The notes: generated by a model not told the origin, from the sequence alone. DNA of 64,000 nucleotides from Nocardia carnea (GCF_029868325.1 NZ_JARWNW010000312.1:1-64000); one strand, 5' to 3'. Positions 41,083-51,087 are shown, counted from the stretch's first letter. Translations and numbers: made by a program.

Positions 41083-41535
41083 ATGCCGACGACGCCACTG
41101 ACCCAGCAAAACTTCCAGACGGTCGTGGCCACCAACCATATTGTGCTGGTGGATTTCTGGGCTACCTGGTGTGGTTGGTGCACCCGCTTCGCGCCGGTCT
41201 ACGAGGCCTCCTCCGAAACGCATCGCGATATCGTGCACGCCACGGTCGAGGCCGAGGCCGAACCCGCGCTGGCGGCGGCGGGGCAGGTCGACCGCTACCC
41301 GTGGATCATGGGCTTCCGCGAGGGCCTGCTGGTGTATTCGAAGGCCGGATTCCTGCCCGCCGAGCAGCTCGAGGAACTGGTCCAGCAGATCCGGTGGATG
41401 GATATGGCGGCCTTCCGGCGCGAACACGGACAGCCGTCCCGCGAGCCGGCGGCGCCCGCGGAACCCGCGACCGGCCGGGCCGGGCCCGCACCAGGGCCAC
41501 AGTCCTACGGCTGGCCCGGTCTGCGGCCGGCGTGA
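41083..41535 (+). CDS. Thioredoxin-family protein
   Basis: Redox protein of 150 aa. The active site is ATWCGWCTRF (C30, C33); the core VVATNHIVLVDFW before it and IMGFREGLLVYSKAG after it match thioredoxin strands 2-4. The cis-Pro region reads DRYPWIMGF, which differs from the usual PT, so partner binding may be unusual. About 40 C-terminal residues are Pro/Ala-rich. ATG 41083 has GGAGG upstream. Its stop overlaps the GTG of the Ser/Thr kinase gene by 4 bases (GTGA), so the two are translated together; redox control of the kinase is a reasonable idea. Confidence 0.88.
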   Translation: MPTTPLTQQNFQTVVATNHIVLVDFWATWCGWCTRFAPVYEASSETHRDIVHATVEAEAEPALAAAGQVDRYPWIMGFREGLLVYSKAGFLPAEQLEELVQQIRWMDMAAFRREHGQPSREPAAPAEPATGRAGPAPGPQSYGWPGLRPA

Positions 41536-42962
41536 ACGGCGCACTCGAACCGGGCGCGGTATTCGCCGGCTACCGCATCGAACGGCTCCTCGGCACGGGC
41601 GGTATGGGCCAGGTCTATCTGGCCCGCGACCGCGACCTACCGCGTCCGGTCGCCCTGAAACTGCTGAACCCGACGGCCGGCGACGGGCGGGAGGTCCGGG
41701 CCCGGTTCCTGCGCGAGGCCGATACCGTGGCGCGGCTCGCCCACCCGAATATCGTCGCCGTCTACGCCCGCGGGGAAGAACAGAACCGCCTCTGGATGGC
41801 GATGCAGTACATCGAGGGCACCGATGTCGCGGCGGTTCTGCGCGACGGGCCCGTCCGGCCCGACCACGCGGTACGGATCACCGAGGAAACCGCGCGGGCC
41901 CTCGACCACGCACATACCGCCGGGATCCTGCACCGCGATGTGAAACCCGCGAACATCCTGCTGGCCTGGGGCGAGCACCAGCGGGTGTACCTCTCCGATT
42001 TCGGTATCGCCAAGGCACTCGACCGTTCCGACGGGCTCACCCGCACCGGTGAGCTGTACGCGAGTTTCCACTACGCCGCGCCCGAATACTTCGAGATGCG
42101 GCCCGATATCGACCGCCGCGCCGACGTGTACTCGCTGGGCTGCACGCTGTACTACCTGCTGACCGGCCGGTTACCGTACCCGGCGACCACCACCGGCGCG
42201 CTGATCAACGCCCATCTCAATGCCCCGGTGCCGCGGCCGTCGGAGGCCGATCCGCGGGTGCCGCGCGGATTCGACGGCGTGATCGCCAAGGCCATGGCAA
42301 AGAACCCCTACGAGCGGTTCGCGAGCTGCGGTGAACTGGCGCTGGCCGCACACCGGGCGCTCACCGAGCCCGCGGTCACCATGCCGGCGCCCCTGCTCGT
42401 ACCGCCGGTCGCGCAGTCCGCGCCGCCTCCGCCGGCCCGGTCGCCGCGCCGCCGCAGGCGGATACTGACAGCGCTCGCCGCCGCGGTCGCGCTGGCGGTA
42501 TTCGGTACGGCCGCCTGGTTCACCGGTATATGGCGCACCGGGTCCGCTGGCTCGGACGGCCCACCGGCACCGCCCGCGAATGCGAAAGCCGCTGCCGAAC
42601 AGGCCGCCTGCGCGTACACGACCCTGGTCGGCACGTACGACTACGCGGACCCGGCGGGCTGGGAACAGCAAGTGCAGGCCGGCGCCACCGGGCAGTGGAA
42701 GGGCCAGGCCGAAACCGTCCTGCCGATGGCCCGGGTCCTGATCTCCGCCGATCCCGAGCGGTCCCGGGTCGAGAAGGCCACCTGCACGGCGACGATGAGC
42801 GCCGGCGATACCCGCGCCGAGGTCCAGGTGCAGCTCACCACCCTCAACGCCGAACCCGGCGCCGCCGAGACACCACGGGAACTGTCGGTATCCACCGTGA
42901 TGGAACTCGTCGACGGCCGATGGCTGTGCAGCGTGTTCAACGCGCCGTTCATGCCGGGATGA
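41532..42962 (+). CDS. Membrane Ser/Thr protein kinase (PknB-like)
   Basis: Kinase of 476 aa. The catalytic domain has the glycine loop GTGGMGQVY (about 21-29), K43 (ALKLL), HRDVKPAN (134-141), DFG (156-158), an activation loop with GLTRTG, and APE (183-185). A Pro-rich linker and RRRRR precede one transmembrane helix (about 311-333). The outer domain (about 345-476) has Cys residues and no PASTA repeats, so it senses something other than peptidoglycan. Starts at GTG 41532 within the end of the thioredoxin gene. Confidence 0.93.
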   Translation: MNGALEPGAVFAGYRIERLLGTGGMGQVYLARDRDLPRPVALKLLNPTAGDGREVRARFLREADTVARLAHPNIVAVYARGEEQNRLWMAMQYIEGTDVAAVLRDGPVRPDHAVRITEETARALDHAHTAGILHRDVKPANILLAWGEHQRVYLSDFGIAKALDRSDGLTRTGELYASFHYAAPEYFEMRPDIDRRADVYSLGCTLYYLLTGRLPYPATTTGALINAHLNAPVPRPSEADPRVPRGFDGVIAKAMAKNPYERFASCGELALAAHRALTEPAVTMPAPLLVPPVAQSAPPPPARSPRRRRRILTALAAAVALAVFGTAAWFTGIWRTGSAGSDGPPAPPANAKAAAEQAACAYTTLVGTYDYADPAGWEQQVQAGATGQWKGQAETVLPMARVLISADPERSRVEKATCTATMSAGDTRAEVQVQLTTLNAEPGAAETPRELSVSTVMELVDGRWLCSVFNAPFMPG

Positions 42963-43060
42963 TGTGCTGTGAGGGTTTGCACACCGCCGGAACGGGGCAT
43001 CGTCGATAGCGTCCGGTTCGCTACGCATAAGCTGGCCGGGCTGCACGATGGAGGTAAGTC

Positions 43061-43882
43061 TTGACGGTCGAGGTACTGGCCGACCCGGAACCGGGCGGGG
43101 CGTGGCAGGGCGGGCAACAGCCGGTCCGGCCGGCTCCACCGGTATCGATGATCGAGCGGATGACATTGATCCTGGACGCGTTCGCGCCCGCCACACCGGT
43201 ACTCACGCTGCAAGACCTGGTGGAGCGCACCGGTCTGCCCCGGTCCACGGTGCACCGCATCCTGGACCAGATGATCCGCTTACGCTGGCTGGCGCATTCG
43301 CCCGGCGGCTACCGCCTTGGCCTGCGGACCCTGGAACTGGGCGGACTGGCGGCCGGGCACAACGAACTGCGCGCGGTGATCGGCCCGCTACTGCACGAAC
43401 TGTGCCAGCGGACCGCCTCGGTGGGACATCTCGGCGTCCTGGACGGCCGCGACGTGGTGTACCTGGACAAAACCGGTGGCCGCAACAGTGCCACGGTCCC
43501 CACCCGGGTCGGCGGGCGGTTGCCGGCGCACAGCACCGCCCTCGGTAAAGCGTTACTGGCCGGCCTGGACCCCGGTGTCGTGGAAACATCGCTGCGCGAA
43601 CAGCTTCCCCGGCTCACCGCACGCACGATCGGTGACCGGCTGGAACTGCACCGGGAACTGGCCCGGATCCGCAGCCGCCAGGGAGTCGCGGTGGACAACG
43701 AGGAAGCGGTCACCGGAATCGGCTGCGTAGCAGTACCCGTCCGACGCCGCGGTGTCGCGGTGGCCGCGCTGTCCCTGTCCACCCGGATCGGCGCCGGCCG
43801 CCCCATCGTCGACACCGCTCTACAGGCCCGGCAACTCGGTGCGCTGGCGGCCGAAGCAGGCCGCCTGCTCTCCCGCGACTGA
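43061..43882 (+). CDS. IclR family regulator
   Basis: IclR protein of 273 aa. The helix-turn-helix is LTLQDLVERTGLPRSTVHRI with the wing AHSPGGYRLGLRT (about 47-90); the ligand domain includes LHELCQRTASVGHLGVLDG and VDNEEAVTGIGCVAVPV. TTG 43061 is preferred because GGAGGT (43050-43055) is at ideal spacing and the frame before it lacks coding signs. It is next to, and divergent in function from, nothing obvious; the KstD-like gene 220 bp downstream is convergent. Target unknown. Confidence 0.88.
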   Translation: MTVEVLADPEPGGAWQGGQQPVRPAPPVSMIERMTLILDAFAPATPVLTLQDLVERTGLPRSTVHRILDQMIRLRWLAHSPGGYRLGLRTLELGGLAAGHNELRAVIGPLLHELCQRTASVGHLGVLDGRDVVYLDKTGGRNSATVPTRVGGRLPAHSTALGKALLAGLDPGVVETSLREQLPRLTARTIGDRLELHRELARIRSRQGVAVDNEEAVTGIGCVAVPVRRRGVAVAALSLSTRIGAGRPIVDTALQARQLGALAAEAGRLLSRD

Positions 43883-44102
43883 AGCCGCGGTAGCCGTGCG
43901 GAACAGTCGCCGCCCGCGCGTACTCATGGCACGTGGGCACCCAACGGCGGTTTCTCCGCGGCCGTTCGACGCGGCCGGCCGCAGGACGCTCAGCCGGTCC
44001 GCGCGACGGCTGGGAACTCTTCGATGAGGCGCACGCAGCATTGACGGCAGCTCGACGATCCGAAGAGGCCCCGGGCCGAAATGGTTCGTGGTGACGGCCG
44101 GG

Positions 44103-45800
44103 TCACGATTTTGTCAGCGACCGCGCGAGCGCACGGCCCGCGGCGCGGCCGGAGAAAATGCAGCCGCCGAGGAACGTCCCTTCCAGCGCATTGTAGCCGT
44201 GCAGGCCGCCGCCGCCGAACCCGGCGACCTCACCCGCGGCGTACAACCCGGGGAAGGGGGTGCCGTCGGAGCGCATCACCCGGGAGTCCAGATCGGTTTG
44301 CAGGCCGCCCAGCGTTTTGCGGGTGAGGACATTCAGCCGGACCGCGATGAGCGGCCCCGCCGCCGGATCGAGGATCCGGTGCGGTTTCGCGACGCGGGCG
44401 GTCTTGTCGCCGAAGTAGGTGCGCGCGTTGTGGATCGCGCTCATCTGGGCGTCTTTGGTGAACTTGTTGGTGATCTCCCGGTCGCGTGCGACGATCTGGC
44501 GTTCCATATCCGCATAGTCGAGTTGCGGGCCACGGGCGATCCCGTTCATACCGTCCACCAGTTCGCGGAGGGTATCGGCGACCACGAAATCGACGCCGTG
44601 TTCCTTGAACGCCTCTACGGGGGCGGGCGCGCCCTTGGTGAACCTGCTGCGTACGGTGGTGAGCCGGTCTTTGCTGGTGATATCGGGGTTCTGCTCCGAC
44701 CCCGAGAGCGCGAACTCCTTCTCGATGATCGCCTGGGTCAGTACGAACCACGAATAGTCGTGGCCGGTCGACAGAATGGCCTTCATCGTGGTGTTGGTAT
44801 CGAAACCGGGGAAACACGGCGCGGGCAGTCGTTTACCGTTCGCGTCGAACCACAGCGACGATGGCCCGGGAATGATGCGGATCGCATGGTCGGGCCAGAT
44901 CGGGTCCCAGTTGTTGATGCCCTCGGTGTAGTGCCACATGCGGTCCCGGTTCACCAGGGCGGCGCCCGCGGATTCGGCGATACCGAGCATCCGGCCGTCC
45001 ACATGTGCGGGCACCCCGGAGATCATGGTGCGCGGCGCGGGGCCCAGCCGGTCGACCGGCCAGTTGCGCCGGATGAGATCGTGATTGTGACCGATACCGC
45101 CGGTGGTGACCACGACCGCGCCGGACCGGAATTCGAAATCGTCCACCACGGTGCGCGATGTGGCGACCCCGCGGGGTAGCTCCGTGGGTTCCAGCACACT
45201 GCCACGGACTCCGGTGACCGCGCCGTCGTCGACGAGCAGGTCGTCGACGCGATGCCGGAACGCGAACCGCACCAGGCCGTTGCGCTCGGCTTCCAGGACC
45301 GGGTTCAGGAAGATCTCGAGGATCCCGGGCCCCGTGCCCCAGGAGATATGGAACCGCGGCACCGAATTGCCGTGGCCGTCGGCGAGGGCTCCGCCCCGTT
45401 CGGCCCAGCCGACCAGCGGCGTGACCCGCAGGCCGAGGTCGTAGAGGTAGTCGCGTTTCTCGGTGGCCGCGAACTGCACGTAGGCCTGCGCCCACTGCCG
45501 GGCCCAGTGGTCCTCGTCGTCCCGGTCGAATCCGGCCGAACCCAGCCAGTCCTGCAGGGCCAGTTCATACGAGTCGTGGATGCCGAGCCGGCGCTGTTCC
45601 GGGCTGTCGACGAAGAACAGCCCGCCCAGCGACCAGAACGCCTGCCCGCCCAGATTGTTGCGGTTCTCCTGGTCGACGACGAGAACGCGATGCCCGGCCC
45701 TGGTCAGTTCGTAAGTGGCGACGAGACCGGCCAATCCGGCACCGACGACGATCACGGGATATTCGCCGGATACCCGGTCACCGGGAGAGGTTTCGGACAC
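44103..45800 (-). CDS. KstD-like FAD-binding dehydrogenase
   Basis: Flavoprotein of 565 aa, of the 3-ketosteroid delta-1-dehydrogenase-like family often named FAD-binding dehydrogenase. It has the FAD motif VIVVGAGLAGLVATYEL (about 16-32), the second contact VVTTGGIGHN, and the C-terminal GLYAAGEVAGFGGGGLHGYNALEGT. I recall Rv0785 of M. tuberculosis as an ortholog. The KstD catalytic tyrosine pair cannot be confirmed by eye, so steroid activity is uncertain. GTG 45800 follows GAAGGGTGAACC. Upstream neighbour (70 bp) is the heme oxygenase gene on the same strand. Confidence 0.87.
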   Translation of the reverse strand: MSETSPGDRVSGEYPVIVVGAGLAGLVATYELTRAGHRVLVVDQENRNNLGGQAFWSLGGLFFVDSPEQRRLGIHDSYELALQDWLGSAGFDRDDEDHWARQWAQAYVQFAATEKRDYLYDLGLRVTPLVGWAERGGALADGHGNSVPRFHISWGTGPGILEIFLNPVLEAERNGLVRFAFRHRVDDLLVDDGAVTGVRGSVLEPTELPRGVATSRTVVDDFEFRSGAVVVTTGGIGHNHDLIRRNWPVDRLGPAPRTMISGVPAHVDGRMLGIAESAGAALVNRDRMWHYTEGINNWDPIWPDHAIRIIPGPSSLWFDANGKRLPAPCFPGFDTNTTMKAILSTGHDYSWFVLTQAIIEKEFALSGSEQNPDITSKDRLTTVRSRFTKGAPAPVEAFKEHGVDFVVADTLRELVDGMNGIARGPQLDYADMERQIVARDREITNKFTKDAQMSAIHNARTYFGDKTARVAKPHRILDPAAGPLIAVRLNVLTRKTLGGLQTDLDSRVMRSDGTPFPGLYAAGEVAGFGGGGLHGYNALEGTFLGGCIFSGRAAGRALARSLTKS

Positions 45801-45869
45801 GGTTCACCCTTCGCTCACGGTAGTTACCGGCGGGAAACTTATCAGACCCGCGGGATCGCCGACGGGGGT

Positions 45870-46553
45870 TCAGCCGGGCTGCCTGGCCGCGAATTCCCCG
45901 GCCAGTTCGGTGAACACCGCGCGGTTCAGGACGAAGGCCTGTTTCCCCTCGTCCAGAATGCGGCGCTGTTCGAGTTCGTCGGCGCCGATACGGTCGAGCA
46001 GGGCGCGGTATTCCCGTTTGAACGCCGCCGGATTACCGATGCCGTCGAAAACGTAGAAGCGCACGCCATCCCCGCGATGCGGCAGATTCCAGAGCTTCTC
46101 GGCATGTCCGCGGATCACCTGCCCGCCGGACAGATCGCCCAGATACCGCGTGTAGTGATGGGCGATATAGCCGCCCGGCCAGGTGCGGGCGCATTCCTCG
46201 ATCCGCGCGGCGTAGGCGGCGGTGGCGGGGAGCGGGTCCAGCAGTTCGCGCCAGCCGGGCCCGGCCAGATGCGCCAGATCGCGTTCCAGCTCCGCTGTAC
46301 GCGCGAGTTCCGGTTTGATGAACGGGCCCGCCACCGGGTCGTCCGCGAGGGCGGCGGTGTGCTCCTCCAGCGCCCGGTAGATGAACCAGAGCTGCACGGT
46401 GTAGTGGCGGTAGGACTCGATGCCGAGTACGCCGGCGAGCATCTCGGCGATGAAGGTGGAATTCTCCGCCTCCTCGTGTTCGCGCGCGGTGGCCTCCCGG
46501 ATCCGGGTGGAGAAGGGGGCGGCCGGGTCGGCGGTTTCGGTGGTCTCCGGCAT
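45870..46553 (-). CDS. Heme oxygenase (HmuO/HO-1 type)
   Basis: Enzyme of 227 aa that opens heme to biliverdin, iron and CO. The proximal His is H26 (REATAREHEEAEN); the distal helix has RYLGDLSGGQVIRGHAE, a hallmark of HO-1-type enzymes; FYVFDGIGNPAAFKREYRA follows. Length is normal (about 215-230). ATG 46553 has AGGAAGGG upstream. No heme importer or iron box is evident nearby, so regulation by iron is not supported by sequence here. Same strand as the KstD-like gene downstream. Confidence 0.93.
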   Translation of the reverse strand: MPETTETADPAAPFSTRIREATAREHEEAENSTFIAEMLAGVLGIESYRHYTVQLWFIYRALEEHTAALADDPVAGPFIKPELARTAELERDLAHLAGPGWRELLDPLPATAAYAARIEECARTWPGGYIAHHYTRYLGDLSGGQVIRGHAEKLWNLPHRGDGVRFYVFDGIGNPAAFKREYRALLDRIGADELEQRRILDEGKQAFVLNRAVFTELAGEFAARQPG

Positions 46554-46692
46554 ACAACAAACCCTTCCTGCGAACACGGCGGCCGATCGCCGCACCGTTA
46601 CCCGGCCGCGGGCGGCGTGGCATGTCACCACGCCGCCGCCGACAGCCGGCAACCCGACGATACCGGGCGCACATCACCTGTGGGGATGTCCC

Positions 46693-48807
46693 TCAGCCGG
46701 CGTCGGAACGCCGGGATGCCGGTAGCGGCTCGGTCGGGACCGGGCCGGATTCGCCCGCACCCACACCGACCGGCTCGGCCGTGGCACCGACGCCGACCGG
46801 CTCGGGCGGGGTGAACGGTATCGCTGCGGTGGGCAGCATATCCTCGGCCATGCCCAGTGCGGCAGTGGGCAGGGACAGCAGATCCGCGGGCAGAACCGGC
46901 ATCTCACGCATCTCCGGTGCGGCGGCCGTGCCCGGGGCATCGGACAGGTCGCGCGGCTGCGCCGAGACGGCCGAACTCAACGGTGCCGGGTCCAGGTCGC
47001 GGGTCCACACGTGGTGGTCCACACCGGATACCGTGGCCCGTCCCCGCGGGGACGCTACCGGCGTCTGCGGTGCGGTCGGCCGCGGTACAGGCGGTGTGGT
47101 GGGCCGCGGGGCCTGCGCTGCTGCCGGAAGAGGTGCCTGCGGCAGTTGTCCCGCGACCGGGAACCCCACCGGCATATCCGGTGATGCCATCACCGCGGCG
47201 GGCGCGGCGCCGAGCACCGGGCCGTGCGCGTGGCCCAGCGGCGTGGCCCGCCGCTTGCCCAGGTTCACCGAGTACAGGCGTTTGGCCAGGTTCACCGACG
47301 GCAGCCGCTTGCGGGTGACCACGACCACCGGGCGCCGCAGGGCGCCGAACTTGCGCAGGATCGGCGGGCGGCGCACGGTCCGGTCGAACCATTCACCGAG
47401 GGTCACCCCACCGGCCAGCGCGCAGCCGATACCGAACGCGGCCAGCAGCTGATCCGCGCCGCGGGTGATCTCGTCGTTGAGCATGCCGTACAGGCCGCGG
47501 TAGATGCTGAGGCCCGGCAGCAGCGGGGTGATGCCGGCCAGCGCTACGACCAGCGGCGGCGTCAGTGCCCGCCGGGCGAGCAGACCACCGACCATACCGA
47601 TTACCACGGCCGCCGCCCCTGCGGCGAGCACCGGCCCGAAGCCGGCCGCCATCACCAGCAGGTAGCAGATGGTGCCCATGGCACCGCTGCCGGCGGCCGC
47701 GGCCAACGCCCGTTTCTCCGCGTAGCAGGCGAGGCAGAAGGCCAGCGCTGCGGTGGCTCCCGCCAAGACCTGAACGGGCAGGTTGGTCAGCGCGTGGCCG
47801 GGACCGAGATCCAAGGGCACCGTCGCGTCGAACATCTCGCCTACCCGCAGGGTGAGTGCGATACCGGCAATGATGCCGCCGGTCATCATCAGCAGTTCGA
47901 GCATCCGCGCGCCTGCGGTGATCGGCGCCCCGGTGATCGCGTCCTGTACCGAGCCCACCAGGCTCAGCCCACTGAGCAGCACCGTGATCCCGGCCGCGAT
48001 GATCAGCGTCGGGCTCACCGAGATACCCAGCGGTTCGGCGACGGCGGCAAGCACCACCGCCGGTGTGGCCGCGATGGCGCCGCCCACCAGATGCTGGAAG
48101 AAGAACGGCAGCCCGTACCGGTTCAATGCACGGTTGGTCCGGTCGATCAGGGCGGTGGTGATGAAGCTCAGTGCGACGATGAGGATCCCGCCGCCGAGCA
48201 GCAGTGAGATCGCCGCGGCCATCAGCGACCAGCCGAAGGTTGCCGTCCACCGCTTGTAGGGGTGCGGTGCCGAGGTGATGGCGTCGAGGGCGGCGCGTGC
48301 CTCGTGCGGCGGCACGATTTCGCGCCGGATCCGGCGGGTGAGCCGGTCCACCGCGGCCAACCGGGTGAAGTCCAGTGAGCGGTACTGCACCACCCGCATC
48401 GAACTGACCGGCGGCAGCCGCCGGCCGCGATGCACCGAGATACGGATGGCGTTGTAGGTGACCTCGACATCGCACTCCGACAGACCGTAGGTGGCGACGA
48501 TGAAGCGCACCGTGGTCTCGGTATCGGTGACGGCGGAGCCGGAAGCCAGCACCACTTCGCCCATCCGGATCGCCAGATCCATCACCTCGGCCACCGTGGC
48601 GTCGTCGGTGAGGTCGATCGGCTGCAGCGGGGCGGGTGCGGAGACGATCGTATCGGCGGTGGCGGGGCGGTCGGCGACCAGTTTCTTGATGGCACCGGTG
48701 ATCACAGGCAAACGCAGGGGAGTACGCCGATGTTCGGCATAACCCGACGGGTCCGGAGAGATCTGTGGTGGGGAGGTCGCTCCTTCCAGGAATCCTTGCG
48801 CAGCCAT
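46693..48807 (-). CDS. ThrE-type threonine/serine exporter with long C-terminal tail
   Basis: Membrane exporter of 704 aa. Residues about 60-240 hold the ThrE N-terminal domain (LAIRMGEVVLASGSAVTDTE, TYNAIRISVHRG), and about 10 hydrophobic helices fill 190-495, ending in PLLPGLSIYRGLYGML. The last 190 residues are Pro/Ala-rich with short repeats (LPSVNLAKRLYSVNLGKR; GVGATAEPVGVGA), not seen in the core family. The export role is inferred from the domain; the tail is unusual. ATG 48807 has no strong ribosome binding site. Confidence 0.86.
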   Translation of the reverse strand: MAAQGFLEGATSPPQISPDPSGYAEHRRTPLRLPVITGAIKKLVADRPATADTIVSAPAPLQPIDLTDDATVAEVMDLAIRMGEVVLASGSAVTDTETTVRFIVATYGLSECDVEVTYNAIRISVHRGRRLPPVSSMRVVQYRSLDFTRLAAVDRLTRRIRREIVPPHEARAALDAITSAPHPYKRWTATFGWSLMAAAISLLLGGGILIVALSFITTALIDRTNRALNRYGLPFFFQHLVGGAIAATPAVVLAAVAEPLGISVSPTLIIAAGITVLLSGLSLVGSVQDAITGAPITAGARMLELLMMTGGIIAGIALTLRVGEMFDATVPLDLGPGHALTNLPVQVLAGATAALAFCLACYAEKRALAAAAGSGAMGTICYLLVMAAGFGPVLAAGAAAVVIGMVGGLLARRALTPPLVVALAGITPLLPGLSIYRGLYGMLNDEITRGADQLLAAFGIGCALAGGVTLGEWFDRTVRRPPILRKFGALRRPVVVVTRKRLPSVNLAKRLYSVNLGKRRATPLGHAHGPVLGAAPAAVMASPDMPVGFPVAGQLPQAPLPAAAQAPRPTTPPVPRPTAPQTPVASPRGRATVSGVDHHVWTRDLDPAPLSSAVSAQPRDLSDAPGTAAAPEMREMPVLPADLLSLPTAALGMAEDMLPTAAIPFTPPEPVGVGATAEPVGVGAGESGPVPTEPLPASRRSDAG

Positions 48808-49155
48808 AGCCGCGAAGGTAGTGGCCGAAGGGGGCTCTTATCCACCGGAAAATAGGTCGGATGAATGTGATCTTCGTTACGTACCGGTTTATTTGAGGTT
48901 TGGAATGGAAAAAGGGACGTGTTTGCCCAGCTGAGCGAGTTCTCAACTGTGCGTCGGCCGCCGCCGCGATCGCGTTACGCACACCGTGCCGATACGCCCG
49001 GTGCATAGCTTCCGGTCGCGGTGCGGACTTCGGCCGGCCTCGCCCGGCGTTGCCGGCATACCCGCTCACACCTCAACCATGTACTCCGCCGGCACCGCGA
49101 TCGTGTGCGGTTTGTCGCCGGGCTTCGCCCCACCACGGCCATTAGGGTCGAAGGC
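48808..49155. promoter_or_regulatory. Divergent promoter region, ThrE and acyl-CoA oxidase
   Basis: 348 bp without a gene. The part 48835-48925 is AT-rich against the genome and so probably contains promoters for both sides; candidate elements cannot be assigned with certainty. The rest to 49155 is GC-rich with no structure noted. Confidence 0.45.
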
Positions 49156-51087
49156 ATGAGCACCGGCAGCACTGCGACAGCACAACAGTTACGGCAGGCA
49201 CTGGACGGGCCGTGGAGCGAAGTCCGGGAGGAAGCCCGCACCCAGCTCGCGGACGGGCGGTTCGCCGGTGACCCCGACCTGGATATCCCCGCGGCCCGCG
49301 CCCGGGTACTGGACCAGATGCGCGAGATCGCGAAACTCGGCCTCGCCGATCGCGGGTTCCGGCGCGAGCACGGGGGCACCGGTGAGCCCGGCGCCGCCGT
49401 GGTCGGATTGGAAATGCTCGCCTATGCCGACCTCTCGCTCTGGGTGAAGTCCGGTGTGCAGTGGGGTCTGTTCGGCGGGGCCGTGGAGAACCTGGGCACC
49501 GAACGGCATACCGAATACATCCGGCAACTGATCACGCTGGACCTGCTCGGCTGTTTCGCCATGACCGAATCCGGGCACGGCAGCGATGTCGCGAATCTGG
49601 AAACCACCGCCACCTACGATCCGGCCACCGAAGAGTTCGTGATCCACACCCCGACCCCTTCGGCGCGCAAGGACTACATCGGCGGCGCCGCCGAACACGC
49701 CCGGATGGCAGCCGTGTTCGCGCAGTTGCGGACACCGGCGGGCGACCACGGGGTGCACTGCCTGCTGGTCCCGATCCGGGACGAACAGGGCAACGATCTG
49801 CCCGGCGTCACCACCTCCGACTGCGGTCGCAAAGGTGGCCTTCCGGGTGTGGACAACGGCCGCATCGTTTTCGACCATGTGCGGATCCCGCGGGAGAACC
49901 TGCTCAACCGCTACGGCGAAGTCGCCCCGGACGGCACCTACAGCTCCGATATCGACAACCCCAGCCGGCGTTTCTTCACCACCCTCGGCACTCTGGTGCG
50001 TGGCCGGGTGAGTGTCGGCGGCGCAGCGGCCGCCGGGGCACGGGTGGCCTTGAGTATCGCGCTGCGCTACGCATTGAAACGCCGCCAGTTCGGCAACCCC
50101 GACGACGGCGGCGAAACCCTGCTGCTGGACTACCGGATGCATCAGCGCCGGCTGCTGCCGCTGCTGGCCCGCTCCTACGCACTGGCCTTCGCGCAGAACG
50201 ATCTGGTCCGCCGGATGCATCTGGTGCAGACCGGCCAGGACATCGACCCGCATTCGCAGCGCGCCCTCGAGAAACGGGCCGCGGGTCTGAAGGTGGCACA
50301 GACCCGGCATGCGACCCGCGCCATCCAGGAATGCCGGGAGGCCTGCGGCGGTGCCGGCTATCTCACCGAGAACCGCCTGGTCACGCTGAAGGCCGATACC
50401 GATGTGTTCACGACCTTCGAGGGTGACAATGTGGTGCTCACCCAGCTGGTCGCCAAGGAGATCCTCACCGCCTACGCCGACGAGGTGCGCGATCTGGACG
50501 CCCTCGGCTGGGTCCGCTTCGCCGCGACCATGGCCGGCGATGTGGTGCGCAAACGCTCCGGTGTGCGCCAGCTGATCCAGACGCTGCGCGATCGCAGCGG
50601 CGAAACCGTCGACGAGGGCGATCTCGGCAAACGCGCCACCCAGCTGCAGCTGTTCGCCGACCGCGAGGACTACCTCACCCGCACCGCCGCCCACCGGCTG
50701 CGGGCCCGGGCCGAGGAGACCGGTCCCTTCGAGGCGTTCAACAACGCGCAGGACCATATCCTGGCCGCCGGATCCGCCCATATCGAACGGCTGGTCCTCG
50801 AGGCGTTCATCGAGGGGATCGCCGATATCGAGGACGAAGAGGCTCGCGCGCTCGCCGAAACCGTCTGCGATCTGTACGTATACACCGTGTTGGAGGAGAA
50901 CTCGGCCTGGTTCATCATGCACCGTTTCATGTCGGTGGAACGAGCGAAGGCCGTACGGCGCGGGGTGAACGAACTGGTCGACCGCCTCCGCCCGGACGCT
51001 CTCACACTGGTGGAAGCACTCGGTGTGCCGGAAGCGATGCTGGATGCCGCGATGCTGGACGACGCCAGCGTCTACGAACGGCAGTAG
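49156..51087 (+). CDS. Acyl-CoA oxidase-like acyl-CoA dehydrogenase
   Basis: Flavoenzyme of 643 aa with acyl-CoA oxidase layout: N-terminal helical domain, the FAD-binding stretch CFAMTESGHGSDVANLETTA, TPSARKDYIGGAAEHA, the RRQFGNPD segment and two C-terminal helical domains (ECREACGGAGYL and FTTFEGDNVVLTQLVAKEIL, including the catalytic-type E in TFEGDN). Oxidises acyl-CoA in the first step of beta-oxidation, using oxygen or ETF as acceptor. ATG 49156 follows GAAGG. It stands alone; the next gene (PAP2) is convergent 425 bp away. Confidence 0.9.
   Translation: MSTGSTATAQQLRQALDGPWSEVREEARTQLADGRFAGDPDLDIPAARARVLDQMREIAKLGLADRGFRREHGGTGEPGAAVVGLEMLAYADLSLWVKSGVQWGLFGGAVENLGTERHTEYIRQLITLDLLGCFAMTESGHGSDVANLETTATYDPATEEFVIHTPTPSARKDYIGGAAEHARMAAVFAQLRTPAGDHGVHCLLVPIRDEQGNDLPGVTTSDCGRKGGLPGVDNGRIVFDHVRIPRENLLNRYGEVAPDGTYSSDIDNPSRRFFTTLGTLVRGRVSVGGAAAAGARVALSIALRYALKRRQFGNPDDGGETLLLDYRMHQRRLLPLLARSYALAFAQNDLVRRMHLVQTGQDIDPHSQRALEKRAAGLKVAQTRHATRAIQECREACGGAGYLTENRLVTLKADTDVFTTFEGDNVVLTQLVAKEILTAYADEVRDLDALGWVRFAATMAGDVVRKRSGVRQLIQTLRDRSGETVDEGDLGKRATQLQLFADREDYLTRTAAHRLRARAEETGPFEAFNNAQDHILAAGSAHIERLVLEAFIEGIADIEDEEARALAETVCDLYVYTVLEENSAWFIMHRFMSVERAKAVRRGVNELVDRLRPDALTLVEALGVPEAMLDAAMLDDASVYERQ

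Noticed and set aside
42963..42983. TGTGC-N11-GCACA inverted repeat before the IclR gene at 43061
   Set aside because: Five-bp arms with a long spacer occur often by chance in this sequence; kept out of the feature list.
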